A DNA stretch of 64,000 nt from Demequina sp. NBRC 110054 (GCF_002090115.1 NZ_BBRK01000005.1:248001-312000), one strand, 5' to 3'. Shown: positions 1 through 8,837, counted from the stretch's first letter. The notes: generated from the letters alone by a model not told the origin. Made by a program: numbers and translations.

Positions 1-69
1 ACGAGCGCTCGCCCCGTCGTCTGAGGGGGGATCACGCCCCAACGCGTGAGGAACTTGCGCCCCGGCGCG

Positions 70-1152
70 TCACGCGGGCCAGTCGCCCTCGCCCGCGAGG
101 AACACACGGAGATGGCGCGCGGAGGTGCGCGCGCCGCGCGAGGCCGAGATCGTCGAGGCCTGGCCCGCGTAGCCGGCGAGGATCACCCCTGGGTGGCCGA
201 CGACGCGGCCCTCGTCGACCTGGACTCCTCCGTCGTCGTGCCGGAGGCCGAGGGGCTCGAGGTGACCCAGGGCGTGGTCGAATCCGGTCGCCCAGATCAC
301 CGCGTCGGCGGACCACTCCGATCCGTCGCTCTCCACGAGTCCGGTGGCGCTCATCCTCACAGGCATGGGATGCGCGTCGAGCAGGCCCCGTGCACGAAGC
401 CTGCGCACCGGGGGCGTCATCGGGATGCCCGTGACGGAGACGATCGAGGGGAGCGGCTCACCGGCGAGAGCGGCCGCGTCCTGAGCCTCGACGGCTTCAC
501 GCCCGCGTGCGAAGCCGAGCTCCGGGGAGGCGTCCTCGTGGATGACAGGGGGCCGCCGCGTGTACCAGCGAAGGTCCGCGACGCGGGGCGCGAGCTCATC
601 CATGAAGCCGAGGGCTGACAGCCCGCCTCCCACGACCGCGACGCGCATGCCTGCGAGGGCGTCCGCACCCGGATACTCGGGCGTCGTGAGCTGCCGGCCC
701 TGGAAGAGCTCCCGGCCCGGCAGATGCGGGACACGCGGCGCGGTCCAGGTGCCCGTCGCGCTCACGATCGCGCGTGCCTCGAGTCGGGGCAGCGGGCTGC
801 CAGGGCCGGCCTCGAGCAGGAAGCCCTGACCCTCACGCGTCACACGCTCGATTCGCACCGGACGGGTCACGCGCAGGCCATAGGCCTCCTCGTAGCGGCC
901 CATGAGGTCGGGGACCGTGTCCCGCGCGGGGGTCCTGGTGTCCGCGTCGGCGAAGGACAGACCCGCCGCGCGCATTCCGGGAAGGTCGGCGACGGAGTGG
1001 GTGCGCCCGAGGGTGAGGGAGGGCCACCGGTGCTGCCATGCGCCACCAGGGCGCGGACCAGCATCGACGATCGCGAGGCGCGCTCCGAGGTCGCGGAGGT
1101 GATAGGCGACGGCCAGGCCGGCCTGCCCTGCGCCGATGACGGCGACGTCCAC
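70..1152 (-). CDS. FAD/NAD(P)-binding oxidoreductase, flavin monooxygenase-like
   Basis: A 360-residue flavoprotein of the pyridine nucleotide-disulfide / flavin-containing monooxygenase superfamily. The N-terminus carries the FAD Rossmann motif GAGQAG after a hydrophobic strand (residues 6-11). A second dinucleotide motif, GGGLSA, lies near residue 175, and an ATG-type motif (WATGFDHALG) sits near residue 290. Translation starts at a GTG. It lies 3 nt downstream of a MarR gene on the same strand, so the two are probably cotranscribed, with the regulator likely sensing a compound related to the enzyme's substrate. The substrate cannot be told from sequence. The family fits well; a specific reaction is not claimed. 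Confidence 0.85.
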   Translation of the reverse strand: MDVAVIGAGQAGLAVAYHLRDLGARLAIVDAGPRPGGAWQHRWPSLTLGRTHSVADLPGMRAAGLSFADADTRTPARDTVPDLMGRYEEAYGLRVTRPVRIERVTREGQGFLLEAGPGSPLPRLEARAIVSATGTWTAPRVPHLPGRELFQGRQLTTPEYPGADALAGMRVAVVGGGLSALGFMDELAPRVADLRWYTRRPPVIHEDASPELGFARGREAVEAQDAAALAGEPLPSIVSVTGIPMTPPVRRLRARGLLDAHPMPVRMSATGLVESDGSEWSADAVIWATGFDHALGHLEPLGLRHDDGGVQVDEGRVVGHPGVILAGYAGQASTISASRGARTSARHLRVFLAGEGDWPA

Positions 1153-1155
1153 GCG

Positions 1156-1617
1156 TCAGGCGGTGGGGTCCGTCGCCATCACGACGCGCATCATGGTCGC
1201 GGTGAACTGCTGCGAGGTCTCGGGCGTGATGCGCGAGATGTACGCCTCCCGGATGGCGGTCGCGAAGACCTGCAGCGCCGGCTCGAGGACCTGCTGACCC
1301 TCCTCGGTCAGACCCACCCAGGTGCCGCGGAGGTCCTCCTCGCACACGACGCGGGCGACAAGTCCACGACGCTCCATTCGGGAGACCTGGTGCGAGATGC
1401 GGGACTTCTCCCACATCAGCATCTCGCCGAGCTCCCCGACGCGGACACGGTGGTCCTCCGCCGTGGACAACGCGTGGAGGATCTCGAAGTCGGCCGCCGA
1501 GACCCCGGCATCCGCCGCGAGGCGCTGCTCGACCCTGTTCCACAGTTGACGGGACATCAGGGCGAATGAGCGCCAGAGGGCCCATTCGCGCTCGTCCAGG
1601 GGCGTCTCGTCGATCAT
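1156..1617 (-). CDS. MarR-family transcriptional regulator
   Basis: A 153-residue winged-helix regulator of MarR type. A central helix-turn-helix (roughly residues 45-70) is followed by the wing pattern SRMERRGLVARVVCEEDLRG, typical of the DxR wing region of MarR dimers. It is the first gene of a probable two-gene operon with the oxidoreductase downstream and is divergent from a methyltransferase gene across a 64-bp gap. MarR proteins usually repress their own operon and the divergent gene and are released by small aromatic ligands. Ligand unknown. Confidence 0.88.
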   Translation of the reverse strand: MIDETPLDEREWALWRSFALMSRQLWNRVEQRLAADAGVSAADFEILHALSTAEDHRVRVGELGEMLMWEKSRISHQVSRMERRGLVARVVCEEDLRGTWVGLTEEGQQVLEPALQVFATAIREAYISRITPETSQQFTATMMRVVMATDPTA

Positions 1618-1681
1618 GGGTCCAGAGTAGCGATCACGACAACGAAACGCCGGGACCTGAGGTCCTGCCTATGCTCAACAT
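1618..1681. promoter_or_regulatory. Divergent promoter region between marR and methyltransferase
   Basis: A 64-bp spacer between two divergent start codons must hold both promoters and is the natural site for a MarR operator. No long perfect inverted repeat is visible. The A-rich segment acaacgaaacg lies near its middle. Confidence 0.4.
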
Positions 1682-2338
1682 GTGACTCAAGACGATTCAG
1701 GCGCCTCGACCAGGCATCCCGTCCCGCACGATCCGGAGCGACGTGCGTTCTGGCACGACCGGTACGCGAAGGGCGCCGCATGGTCCGGCCACGTCAATCC
1801 CGTGGTCGAGGAGACCGCGGCGGAGCTTGCGCCGGGCACGGCCCTCGATCTGGGCTGCGGCGAGGGCGGCGATGTGCTCTGGCTCGCTGAGCGGGGCTGG
1901 CGGGCGACCGGCATCGACGCCGCGGAGCCCGCGCTCGAGCGGGCGCGCGCGGAAGCCGAGAGACGCGGGCTGGCCGAGCGCGCACTGTTCGTGGAGACGG
2001 ACCTGGCCGCGTGGGAGCCGGAGGCTTCGTGGGACCTCGTGACCTGTCACTACCTCCACGAGGCCGCCGACCTGCGTGCGGCGGTCCTCGCCGCCGCTGT
2101 CAGCGCCGTCGCGCCGGGAGGCATGCTCGTGGTCGTGGGTCACCACCCCGACGAGCCCGCGCACCTCGCGGGTCCGCGGCGCCACACCCGCTTCCTCGCG
2201 GAGGACTTGATCGCGCAGGTCGGGATCGGCGAGGGGTGGCAGGTGCGCACCGACGCCCGACCCCGCACGTCGATCCGCGACGGCGTCGTCGTCGAGAGGG
2301 TCGACACAGTCCTCGTCGCCACGGCACCTTCGCTGTGA
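1682..2338 (+). CDS. Class I SAM-dependent methyltransferase
   Basis: A 218-residue Rossmann-fold methyltransferase. Motif I ALDLGCGEG (residues 54-62) forms the SAM-binding loop, followed by an acidic residue at the end of strand beta2 (GIDAAEPAL). Motif post-I and the LVTCHYLHEA region match small-molecule methyltransferases of the TehB/thiopurine type. It starts at a GTG right after the divergent promoter region. The substrate is unknown. Being divergent from a MarR regulator suggests a detoxification or secondary role, which is inference. Confidence 0.85.
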   Translation: MTQDDSGASTRHPVPHDPERRAFWHDRYAKGAAWSGHVNPVVEETAAELAPGTALDLGCGEGGDVLWLAERGWRATGIDAAEPALERARAEAERRGLAERALFVETDLAAWEPEASWDLVTCHYLHEAADLRAAVLAAAVSAVAPGGMLVVVGHHPDEPAHLAGPRRHTRFLAEDLIAQVGIGEGWQVRTDARPRTSIRDGVVVERVDTVLVATAPSL

Positions 2339-2459
2339 TCGCGCGCGTTCACGCCACGAGTCGGCGACGCTCCTCCTGAATCCCTCGCCCGGACGGCGTG
2401 GCGCGACTACGCTGGAGTTGCGGACAACGGGGTCCGCACACGGCGAAGGGAGACCCGTC

Positions 2460-2609
2460 ATGGACGGAAACGCCACCGACACCCGTCGTTACACGTTCGA
2501 GCAGATCCGCGCGAAGGAGCTCGCCAGGGGCGCCTCCGAGGACGAGGCCGCGAAGGTCGCCGCGGAGACGGTCGACAAGGTCATGGCTGAGAAGGGTGTC
2601 GCCCGCTGA
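2460..2609 (+). CDS. Small hypothetical protein, 49 aa
   Basis: A 49-residue charged protein starting at an ATG preceded by a good ribosome binding site (gaagggaga, about 4-6 nt upstream). It is predicted to be mostly helical: RAKELARGASEDEAAKVAAE has regular spacing of Ala, Glu and Lys. No membrane segment, Cys or known motif is seen. It sits alone between the methyltransferase and a CDP-alcohol phosphatidyltransferase on the same strand. Similar tiny helical proteins occur in many actinobacteria, but I do not recognise a function. Confidence 0.6.
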   Translation: MDGNATDTRRYTFEQIRAKELARGASEDEAAKVAAETVDKVMAEKGVAR

Positions 2610-2646
2610 CGCCGCTGGCAGCGATGCACGTCTAGACTCAGGCGGC

Positions 2647-3234
2647 GTGGAGCCATCGCACGCAGTCTGGAACGTCCCCAACGCCATCTCGATGGTGCGC
2701 ATCGCACTGGTGGTGGCCTTCGGCGTCCTGCTGATCACCCACCAGGACGGCTGGGCGCTGATCGCGCTCGCTGCCGCGGGGGTCTCCGACTTTCTCGATG
2801 GGTTCCTCGCCCGACGGTGGGGACAGGTCACGGAGCTCGGCCGCCTGCTCGATCCGTTCGCGGATCGCCTGCTCACCTTCGTCGTGGTGATCGGTCTCGC
2901 TTCGCGCGGCATCATCCCGTGGTGGCTCGTGGTCGTGCTGCTGCTTCGGGACGCGGTGGTCGCCGCCGCGCTCGCCATCGGGAAGATGAGGGGTACCGAG
3001 CCTCCGCACGTCACCTTCGTCGGCAAGGCGGCGACGTTCGCGCTGTACGTCTTCCTGCCGCTCGCGTACTTCGCGCACGAGCGATGGGACGCGCTGTACC
3101 TCGTGGCCCTCGGCGGCGCCGTGTTCGCGGCGTTCCTCTACTGGTGGTCCGGTCTCGGGTACGTGCAGGACGTCCGTTCTCGCATCGCGAACCTCTCGCG
3201 TGCCGCCCCGGACACGGACCTGCCCACTGCCTAG
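2647..3234 (+). CDS. CDP-alcohol phosphatidyltransferase family membrane protein
   Basis: A 195-residue integral membrane enzyme that transfers a phosphatidyl group from CDP-diacylglycerol to an alcohol. The family signature D-x2-DG-x2-AR-x8-9-G-x3-D-x3-D is complete in SDFLDGFLARRWGQ...ELGRLLDPFADR, giving the metal-binding Asp residues. About five hydrophobic helices follow. The GTG start was chosen because the VPNAISMVRI stretch that begins these enzymes follows directly. Upstream of garA and FtsR-type merR it resembles the pgsA2-garA-Rv1828 neighbourhood of mycobacteria. The acceptor (glycerol-3-phosphate, inositol phosphate or another lipid) cannot be decided. Confidence 0.87.
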   Translation: MEPSHAVWNVPNAISMVRIALVVAFGVLLITHQDGWALIALAAAGVSDFLDGFLARRWGQVTELGRLLDPFADRLLTFVVVIGLASRGIIPWWLVVVLLLRDAVVAAALAIGKMRGTEPPHVTFVGKAATFALYVFLPLAYFAHERWDALYLVALGGAVFAAFLYWWSGLGYVQDVRSRIANLSRAAPDTDLPTA

Positions 3235-3266
3235 AATGCAAGTGTCCCTCACAGCCTGGAGATGCC

Positions 3267-3692
3267 ATGACCTTCGACGAGAGCCCGGTCGAGCGCACGA
3301 TGTCGCTCGGGCAGGCGATTCCCGCGCACGATGAGGCCGGACCGTACCGGCTGTCTCCTCAGGACCAGGCCGCGGTCGACGCCCTCGCGGAGGACCACGC
3401 CCTGCTGATCGTTCACCACGGACCCAACGCGGGGGCGCGCTTCCTGCTGGACGTCGACGTGACGACCGCGGGACGTTCGGTGTCGGGCGACATCTTCCTC
3501 GACGACGTCACGGTGAGCCGCGAGCACGCACAGTTTCTTCGCCAGGGCACGACGTTCATGGTGCGCGACTCGGGCTCCCTCAACGGCACGTACGTGAACC
3601 GGGAGCCCGTCTCGGAGGCACGCCTTCAGGAAGGCGACGAGGTCCAGATCGGGAAGTACCGCCTGACGTTCTACCCCGGACGGGCCGCGTAG
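3267..3692 (+). CDS. garA: FHA-domain protein, GarA/OdhI-like
   Basis: A 141-residue protein with a C-terminal FHA domain: GRSVSGDIFLDD, then VSREHA and SLNGTYVN, the phosphothreonine-binding loops. GarA/OdhI regulate 2-oxoglutarate dehydrogenase and glutamate metabolism, and are switched off when kinases phosphorylate an N-terminal ETTS-type motif that folds back on the FHA domain. Here the N-terminal region reads SPVERTMSLG, with a single Thr and no canonical ETTS. The start was chosen for the ggag site 5-6 nt upstream. The next gene is a MerR regulator 7 nt downstream, as in mycobacteria and corynebacteria. Family assignment is firm; conservation of the phosphoswitch is uncertain. Confidence 0.85.
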   Translation: MTFDESPVERTMSLGQAIPAHDEAGPYRLSPQDQAAVDALAEDHALLIVHHGPNAGARFLLDVDVTTAGRSVSGDIFLDDVTVSREHAQFLRQGTTFMVRDSGSLNGTYVNREPVSEARLQEGDEVQIGKYRLTFYPGRAA

Positions 3693-3699
3693 CGTCCAC

Positions 3700-4446
3700 A
3701 TGACACCCGCCGCCAGCGCCTCCGCGTCGTCGGGGCACTCCTCCGGCATCCCCGCACGCGCGCAAGCGGCGCCCACTCGCGGCACCTGGCCCCACCAGCT
3801 GTCGCATGAGCCGCTGCTGCGCGTGTCGGACGTGCTGAGGCTCGTCCAGCCCGAGTTCCCGACGCTCACCCCGTCGAAGCTGCGGTTCCTCGACAATCAC
3901 AGCCTCGTGACCCCCGTGCGGACACCGTCGGGCTATCGGCAGTACTCGCCGGCCGACGTGGAGCGCGTGCGATTCGTCCTGCGCCAGCAGCGGGACCACT
4001 TCACACCTCTCGCCGTGATCGGGGAGAAGCTCTCCGCGCTCGACGCCGGCACGCTGCACGAGGCCGTGCTCCCGCGCGCCGCAGGGGATGACGGTCCCGC
4101 CTATCTCGACCGTGCGCAGCTCGCCCAGGCCGCGGGCACGGAGCCGCGCGTCGTCGAGGCGTGCGTCGAGGCGGGGCTGCTCGGATCGGAGACCACCGCG
4201 GGCTTCGCCGCGGAAGGCGTCGAGGCGGTCGTCGCTGCCAAGGCGTACCTCGCCGCCGGGGGAGACGCCCGCACGCTGCGCGCGCTCGTTCGGGCAGCAG
4301 CTCGCGAAGGCGAGCTTGCGGCGGCCGCGGGTGCGCCGCGTCGCGCGCGCGGCGATTCCGACGGTGCCTTGGCCAGCGCCGAGGCACTCGCGGATGCGGC
4401 GATCGCGGTGTTCGCGTCGAGTGTGCGGCGGTCGTCGCGCCCGTAG
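3700..4446 (+). CDS. ftsR: MerR-family regulator, FtsR (Rv1828/Cg1631)-like
   Basis: A 248-residue regulator. After a Ser/Ala-rich N-terminal tail comes a MerR DNA-binding domain (about residues 40-110) with the pattern LTPSKLRFLDNHSLVTPVRTPSGYRQYSPADVER. The C-terminal region is alanine-rich. Position directly after garA and architecture match the actinobacterial family containing Corynebacterium FtsR, an activator of ftsZ, and mycobacterial Rv1828. It is probably cotranscribed with garA (7-nt gap). The role in division is inferred from the family only. Confidence 0.8.
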   Translation: MTPAASASASSGHSSGIPARAQAAPTRGTWPHQLSHEPLLRVSDVLRLVQPEFPTLTPSKLRFLDNHSLVTPVRTPSGYRQYSPADVERVRFVLRQQRDHFTPLAVIGEKLSALDAGTLHEAVLPRAAGDDGPAYLDRAQLAQAAGTEPRVVEACVEAGLLGSETTAGFAAEGVEAVVAAKAYLAAGGDARTLRALVRAAAREGELAAAAGAPRRARGDSDGALASAEALADAAIAVFASSVRRSSRP

Positions 4447-4541
4447 GCGCCGGGGGGCCGCGTGGCACCCGGCTCACAGGGGCGACACGCGGTACGGTGA
4501 AGGCACGAATATGACGCGCTCGGGGACCTTTCGGCCCTAAC

Positions 4542-4559
4542 GTTGAACCAAAGGTTGAA
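4542..4559 (+). promoter_or_regulatory. GTTGAA direct repeats / AACC-AAA-GGTT symmetry upstream of merR
   Basis: Two GTTGAA hexamers at 4542-4547 and 4554-4559 are spaced 12 bp apart. The centre can also be read as an imperfect inverted repeat, AACC-AAA-GGTT (4546-4556). The element lies 15 nt before the ATG of the second MerR gene, overlapping where its promoter or leader should be, so it is a candidate operator for one of the two MerR regulators. Binding is inferred. Confidence 0.45.
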
Positions 4560-4574
4560 GCCCGGGGAGGAACC

Positions 4575-5153
4575 ATGGCGACGGAAGACGACAAGAGGGT
4601 CCCAGTGATCGTCGACCAAGGCGTGCTCTTCGCCGATGGCATCGCCGAGCTCGATGAGACCGCGGGATACCGCGGACCCATCGCATGCAAGGCCGCGGGC
4701 ATCACCTATCGCCAGCTCGACTACTGGGCTCGCACCGGACTCGTCGAGCCGACAGTTCGCTCCGCTACGGGCTCGGGCACGCAGCGGCTCTACGGTTTCC
4801 GCGACATCCTCGTGCTACGCGTCGTCAAGCGGCTGCTCGACTCGGGAGTCTCGCTCCAGCAGATCCGCCTCGCGGTCACCCACCTGCGCGACCGCGGCGT
4901 CGAGGACCTCAGCCAGATCACGCTGATGTCCGACGGCGCCTCGGTCTACGAGTGCACCTCCGATGACGAGGTGATCGACCTGGTCCAGGGCGGCCAGGGC
5001 GTGTTCGGCATCGCACTCGGTCGCGTGTGGCGCGAGCTTGAGGGCTCGCTGTCCGCGCTGCCCACCGACAAGGGCGAGGTGGGGCCGCAGGCGGACCCCG
5101 GCGTCGTCGACGAGCTCGCCGAGCGACGCGCGCGTCACAGCCAGGTCGGCTGA
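4575..5153 (+). CDS. MerR-family regulator, Rv1830-like
   Basis: A 192-residue MerR-type regulator. The HTH reads KAAGITYRQLDYWARTGLVEP (about residues 37-57), followed by the wing RLYGFRDILVLRVVKRLLD and a coiled region SLQQIRLAVTHLR. Gene context (pgsA-like, garA, MerR, MerR) matches mycobacterial Rv1822-Rv1830, although the DUF151 gene found between the two MerR genes there is absent here. A GTTGAA repeat element lies just upstream, which hints at autoregulation. Members of this family affect growth and division genes; the targets here are unknown. Confidence 0.8.
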   Translation: MATEDDKRVPVIVDQGVLFADGIAELDETAGYRGPIACKAAGITYRQLDYWARTGLVEPTVRSATGSGTQRLYGFRDILVLRVVKRLLDSGVSLQQIRLAVTHLRDRGVEDLSQITLMSDGASVYECTSDDEVIDLVQGGQGVFGIALGRVWRELEGSLSALPTDKGEVGPQADPGVVDELAERRARHSQVG

Positions 5154-5177
5154 CACGCCACTCTCATAAGTTCTCCT

Positions 5178-5209
5178 CCAACTCCTGGGTCCTCTGGCCC
5201 AGGAGTTGG
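5178..5209 (+). terminator. Hairpin terminator after second merR
   Basis: A perfect 12-bp stem CCAACTCCTGGG / CCCAGGAGTTGG with an 8-nt loop lies 25 nt past the merR stop. No U-tract follows, which is common for actinobacterial hairpin terminators. It separates the regulator cluster from pyruvate carboxylase. Confidence 0.7.
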
Positions 5210-5275
5210 CGTATATGCGATGCGGTGTTCTAGCCTTCTGACTGGCAAGATAAAGACACCGTCGAAGGGAAGTCA

Positions 5276-8200
5276 ATGTTCTCCAAGGTGCTGGTGGCCA
5301 ACCGCGCTGAGATCGCCGTCCGTGCGTTCCGCGCCGCCTACGAGCTGGGTGTCGAATCCGTCGCGGTGTTCCCGCATGAGGACCGCATGTCCGAGCACCG
5401 CCTCAAGGCGGGCGAGGCGTATCAGATCGGTACCGAGGGCGAGCCGGTCAAGGCCTACCTTGACGTCGACGAGATGATCCGTGTCGCCAAGCACGCAGGC
5501 GCCGACGCGATCTACCCGGGTTACGGCTTCCTGTCCGAGAACGTCGAGTTCGCTCGCCGCGTCGGGGAGGCGGGCCTGACCTTCATCGGCCCGCCGCCCG
5601 AGGTGCTCGAGAAGGCCGGCGACAAGGTCGCGGCTCTCAAGGCCGCGCGCGAGGCCGGCGTGCCCGTGCTGCAGTCCTCGGAGCCGTCGCGTGACACGGA
5701 CTGGCTCATCGCCGAGGCCGACACGATCGGCTTCCCGATCTTCGTGAAGGCCGTCGCCGGTGGCGGTGGCCGCGGCATGAGGCGCGTCGAGACGCGCGAT
5801 CAGCTCCCCGAGGCGCTCGCCGCCGCGATGCGCGAGGCACAGAACGCGTTCGGCGACCCGACCGTCTTCCTCGAGCAGGCAGTCCTGGGCCCGCGCCACA
5901 TCGAGGTGCAGATCGTCGCCGACTCCGAGGGCAACGTGGTCCACCTGTACGAGCGCGACTGCTCGGTGCAGCGGCGCCACCAGAAGGTCATCGAGATCGC
6001 GCCCGCTCCCAACCTCGATCCCGCGATCCGCGAGGCGCTGTGCGCCGACGCGGTGAAGTTCGCGAAGTCGCTCGGCTACGTCAACGCCGGAACCGTCGAG
6101 TTCCTCGTGGCGACCGAGGGCGAGCGCGCCGGCCAGCACGTATTCATCGAGATGAACCCGCGCATCCAGGTGGAGCACACCATCACCGAGGAGGTCACCG
6201 ACGTCGACCTCGTGAGCACCCAGATGCGCATCGCCGCGGGGGAGACGCTCGAGGAGATCGGCATCCGTCAGGAGGCCATCGAGGTTCGCGGCTACGCGAT
6301 CCAGACCCGCATCACCACCGAGGACCCGACCAACGGCTTCCTTCCGGACACCGGTCGCATCATCGCGTACCGCTCGCCGGGCGGCGCGGGCATCCGACTC
6401 GACGGCGCGACCGGTATGGCGGGAAATCGCATCCTGGGCCACTTCGATTCGATGCTCGTCAAGCTGATCTGCCGTGGCCACGATTTCGACCAGGCCGCCC
6501 GCCGCGCATCCCGTGCGCTCGCCGAGTTCCGCATCCGCGGAGTCACCAACAACATCCGCTTCCTGCGCGCGGTGCTCGAGGACCCGGACTTCCGCAAGGG
6601 CGGGGTGACCACCTCCTTCATCGATCAGCGTCCGTATCTGCTGGACGTCGGCGAGGAGAAGGCCCGCTCGACCAAGATCCTGCAGTTCCTCGGCCACGTC
6701 ACGGTCAACAAGCCGAACGGCGCGCACGGGGAGACCGTCCTGCGTCCCGCGGACAAGCTCCCGGCGCTCGACCTGGACGCGGAGCCGCCCGCCGGCACGC
6801 GCCAGCTCCTGCTCGAGAAGGGACCCGAGGGCTTCGCCCGCGCGCTGCGCGAGCAGGAGGCCCTCGCGATCACCGAGACAACGATGCGCGACGCGCACCA
6901 GTCGCTGCTCGCGACCCGCGTGCGCACGTTCGACCTGCTCGCCGCGGCCGGCCACACCGCCCGCATGACGCCGAACCTGTTCTCGGTCGAGTGCTGGGGT
7001 GGCGCGACCTACGACGTCTCGATGCGCTTCCTGTCGGAGGACCCGTGGCTGCGCCTGGCGCGTCTGCGCGAGGCGATGCCCAACATCGCGCTGCAGATGC
7101 TGCTGCGCGGCCGCAACACGGTCGGCTACACGCCGTATCCCGACGAGGTCGCGCATGCCTTCGTCGAGGAGGCCACCGAGACCGGCATCGACATCTTCCG
7201 CATCTTCGACGCGCTCAACGACGTCGACCAGATGCGTCCCGCGATCGAGGCGGTGCGGGGCACCGGGCAGGCCGTCGCGGAGGCGACCCTCTGCTACACG
7301 TCCAACATGATCGACCCGGACGAGAAGCTCTACACGCTCGACTACTACCTCAAGCTCGCGGATCAGCTCGTCGAGGCCGGAGCGCACATCCTCGCGATCA
7401 AGGACATGGCGGGCCTGCTGCGTCCCGCGGCCGCATATGTCCTGGTCTCGGAGCTGCGCAAGCGCTTCGACCTGCCGATCCACCTGCACACCCACGACAC
7501 CGCGGGTGGCCAGCTCGGCACGCTGCTGTCGGCCGCCGAGGCGGGCGTGGACGCGGTCGACGTCGCGAACGCCGCGATGGCCGGCACGACCTCGCAGCCG
7601 CCGATGTCGGCCCTGATCGCCGCGCTCGAGCACACGACCCGCGACACGGGGCTCTCGCTCGAGGCCGCGCAGGACCTCGAGCCGTACTGGGAGGCCGTGC
7701 GCCGCCTGTACGCGCCGTTCGAGTCCGGTCTTCCCGGACCCACCGGCCGCGTGTACCGCCACGAGATCCCCGGCGGTCAGCTGTCGAACCTGCGTCAGCA
7801 GGCGATCTCGCTCGGCCTCGCGGACCGCTTCGAGGCGATCGAGGACATGTACGCGGCTGCGGACAAGATCCTGGGCCACCTGGTGAAGGTCACCCCGTCG
7901 TCCAAGGTCGTCGGAGACCTGGCCCTGCACCTCGTGGCCAACGACGCCGACCCGGCCGACTTCGCCGAGAACCCCGGCAAGTACGACGTGCCGGACTCGG
8001 TCATCGGCTTCCTGCGCGGCGAGCTGGGCGACCCGCCTGGCGGCTGGCCCGAGCCCTTCCGCACGAAGGCCCTCGAGGGCCGCGCGGAGCCGAAGCCCAC
8101 CCCCGAGCTCACCGACGAGGACCGCGCGCTGCTGCGTTACCCCGGGCCGGACCGCCAGCGCAAGCTCAACCACATGCTGTTCGCGGGCCCCGCGAAGGAC

Positions 8201-8743
8201 TTCGACGAGGCGATCGAGACCTACGGCGACATCTCCGTGATCGACACCTACCACTACCTGTACGGCCTCACCGTCGGCAGTGGCGAGGAGGCGAACGTCG
8301 ACATCGCTCCTGGTGTGCGCATGATCGTGGCCCTTGAGGCGCTCGGCGAGCCCGACGAGCACGGCGAGCGCACGGCGATCTTCGCCTACAACGGGACGAT
8401 GCGGCCCATCCAGATCCGCGACCTCTCGGTCAAGGTCGACGTCGTGGACAGGGAGAAGGCCGACAAGAACAACCCCGGTCACATCCCCGCGCCGTTCACG
8501 GGTGCCGTCACGGCGTCCGTCGAGGTGGGCGCGAAGGTCGCGGCGGGGCAGACCGTCGCGGTCATCGAGGCGATGAAGATGGAGTCCTCGATCACGACCT
8601 CCGTGGCCGGCACCGTGACGCGCCTGGCGGTGAGCGGCACCGAGCAGCTCGTCGGAGGCGATCTGGTCGTCGTCGTGGAGCCGACCGCAGACACCCAGCT
8701 CGCTCCTCAGGGCGAGACCGAGGGCGTGTCGACGGGGGAGTAG
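5276..8743 (+). CDS. pyc: Pyruvate carboxylase
   Basis: A 1155-residue biotin enzyme making oxaloacetate from pyruvate, bicarbonate and ATP (anaplerosis, cytoplasm). Domain order is complete. The N-terminal biotin carboxylase starts MFSKVLVANRAEIAVRAF, with the glycine-rich ATP loop KAVAGGGGRGMRR near residue 160. The carboxyltransferase starts around residue 540 with TTMRDAHQSLLATR and has the metal-site HLHTHDT near residue 740. The C-terminal biotinyl domain has EAMKMES, with the biotinylated lysine at position 1101. Length is normal for the alpha4 single-chain type. The ATG follows a short AG-rich leader (gaagggaagtca). It has its own promoter after a hairpin terminator and is monocistronic, with a weak hairpin after it. 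Confidence 0.97.
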   Translation: MFSKVLVANRAEIAVRAFRAAYELGVESVAVFPHEDRMSEHRLKAGEAYQIGTEGEPVKAYLDVDEMIRVAKHAGADAIYPGYGFLSENVEFARRVGEAGLTFIGPPPEVLEKAGDKVAALKAAREAGVPVLQSSEPSRDTDWLIAEADTIGFPIFVKAVAGGGGRGMRRVETRDQLPEALAAAMREAQNAFGDPTVFLEQAVLGPRHIEVQIVADSEGNVVHLYERDCSVQRRHQKVIEIAPAPNLDPAIREALCADAVKFAKSLGYVNAGTVEFLVATEGERAGQHVFIEMNPRIQVEHTITEEVTDVDLVSTQMRIAAGETLEEIGIRQEAIEVRGYAIQTRITTEDPTNGFLPDTGRIIAYRSPGGAGIRLDGATGMAGNRILGHFDSMLVKLICRGHDFDQAARRASRALAEFRIRGVTNNIRFLRAVLEDPDFRKGGVTTSFIDQRPYLLDVGEEKARSTKILQFLGHVTVNKPNGAHGETVLRPADKLPALDLDAEPPAGTRQLLLEKGPEGFARALREQEALAITETTMRDAHQSLLATRVRTFDLLAAAGHTARMTPNLFSVECWGGATYDVSMRFLSEDPWLRLARLREAMPNIALQMLLRGRNTVGYTPYPDEVAHAFVEEATETGIDIFRIFDALNDVDQMRPAIEAVRGTGQAVAEATLCYTSNMIDPDEKLYTLDYYLKLADQLVEAGAHILAIKDMAGLLRPAAAYVLVSELRKRFDLPIHLHTHDTAGGQLGTLLSAAEAGVDAVDVANAAMAGTTSQPPMSALIAALEHTTRDTGLSLEAAQDLEPYWEAVRRLYAPFESGLPGPTGRVYRHEIPGGQLSNLRQQAISLGLADRFEAIEDMYAAADKILGHLVKVTPSSKVVGDLALHLVANDADPADFAENPGKYDVPDSVIGFLRGELGDPPGGWPEPFRTKALEGRAEPKPTPELTDEDRALLRYPGPDRQRKLNHMLFAGPAKDFDEAIETYGDISVIDTYHYLYGLTVGSGEEANVDIAPGVRMIVALEALGEPDEHGERTAIFAYNGTMRPIQIRDLSVKVDVVDREKADKNNPGHIPAPFTGAVTASVEVGAKVAAGQTVAVIEAMKMESSITTSVAGTVTRLAVSGTEQLVGGDLVVVVEPTADTQLAPQGETEGVSTGE

Positions 8744-8763
8744 GGGACAGGTCCTCGAAGCGT

Positions 8764-8779
8764 CGGGACCCTTGTCCCG
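8764..8779 (+). terminator. Weak hairpin after pyc
   Basis: A 6-bp stem CGGGAC / GTCCCG with a CCTT loop, 20 nt past the pyc stop and about 60 nt before the flavodoxin gene. It may be only a partial terminator. Confidence 0.4.
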
Positions 8780-8837
8780 CGCGCAGAGGCGGTCGCGGGT
8801 GGACGATGGACCCAACACCCCGGAAGAAGGAGGAGCG

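Noticed and set aside
1..69. Possible 3' end of a plus-strand gene stopping at 24
   Set aside because: Only seven codons are visible, too little to assign anything.
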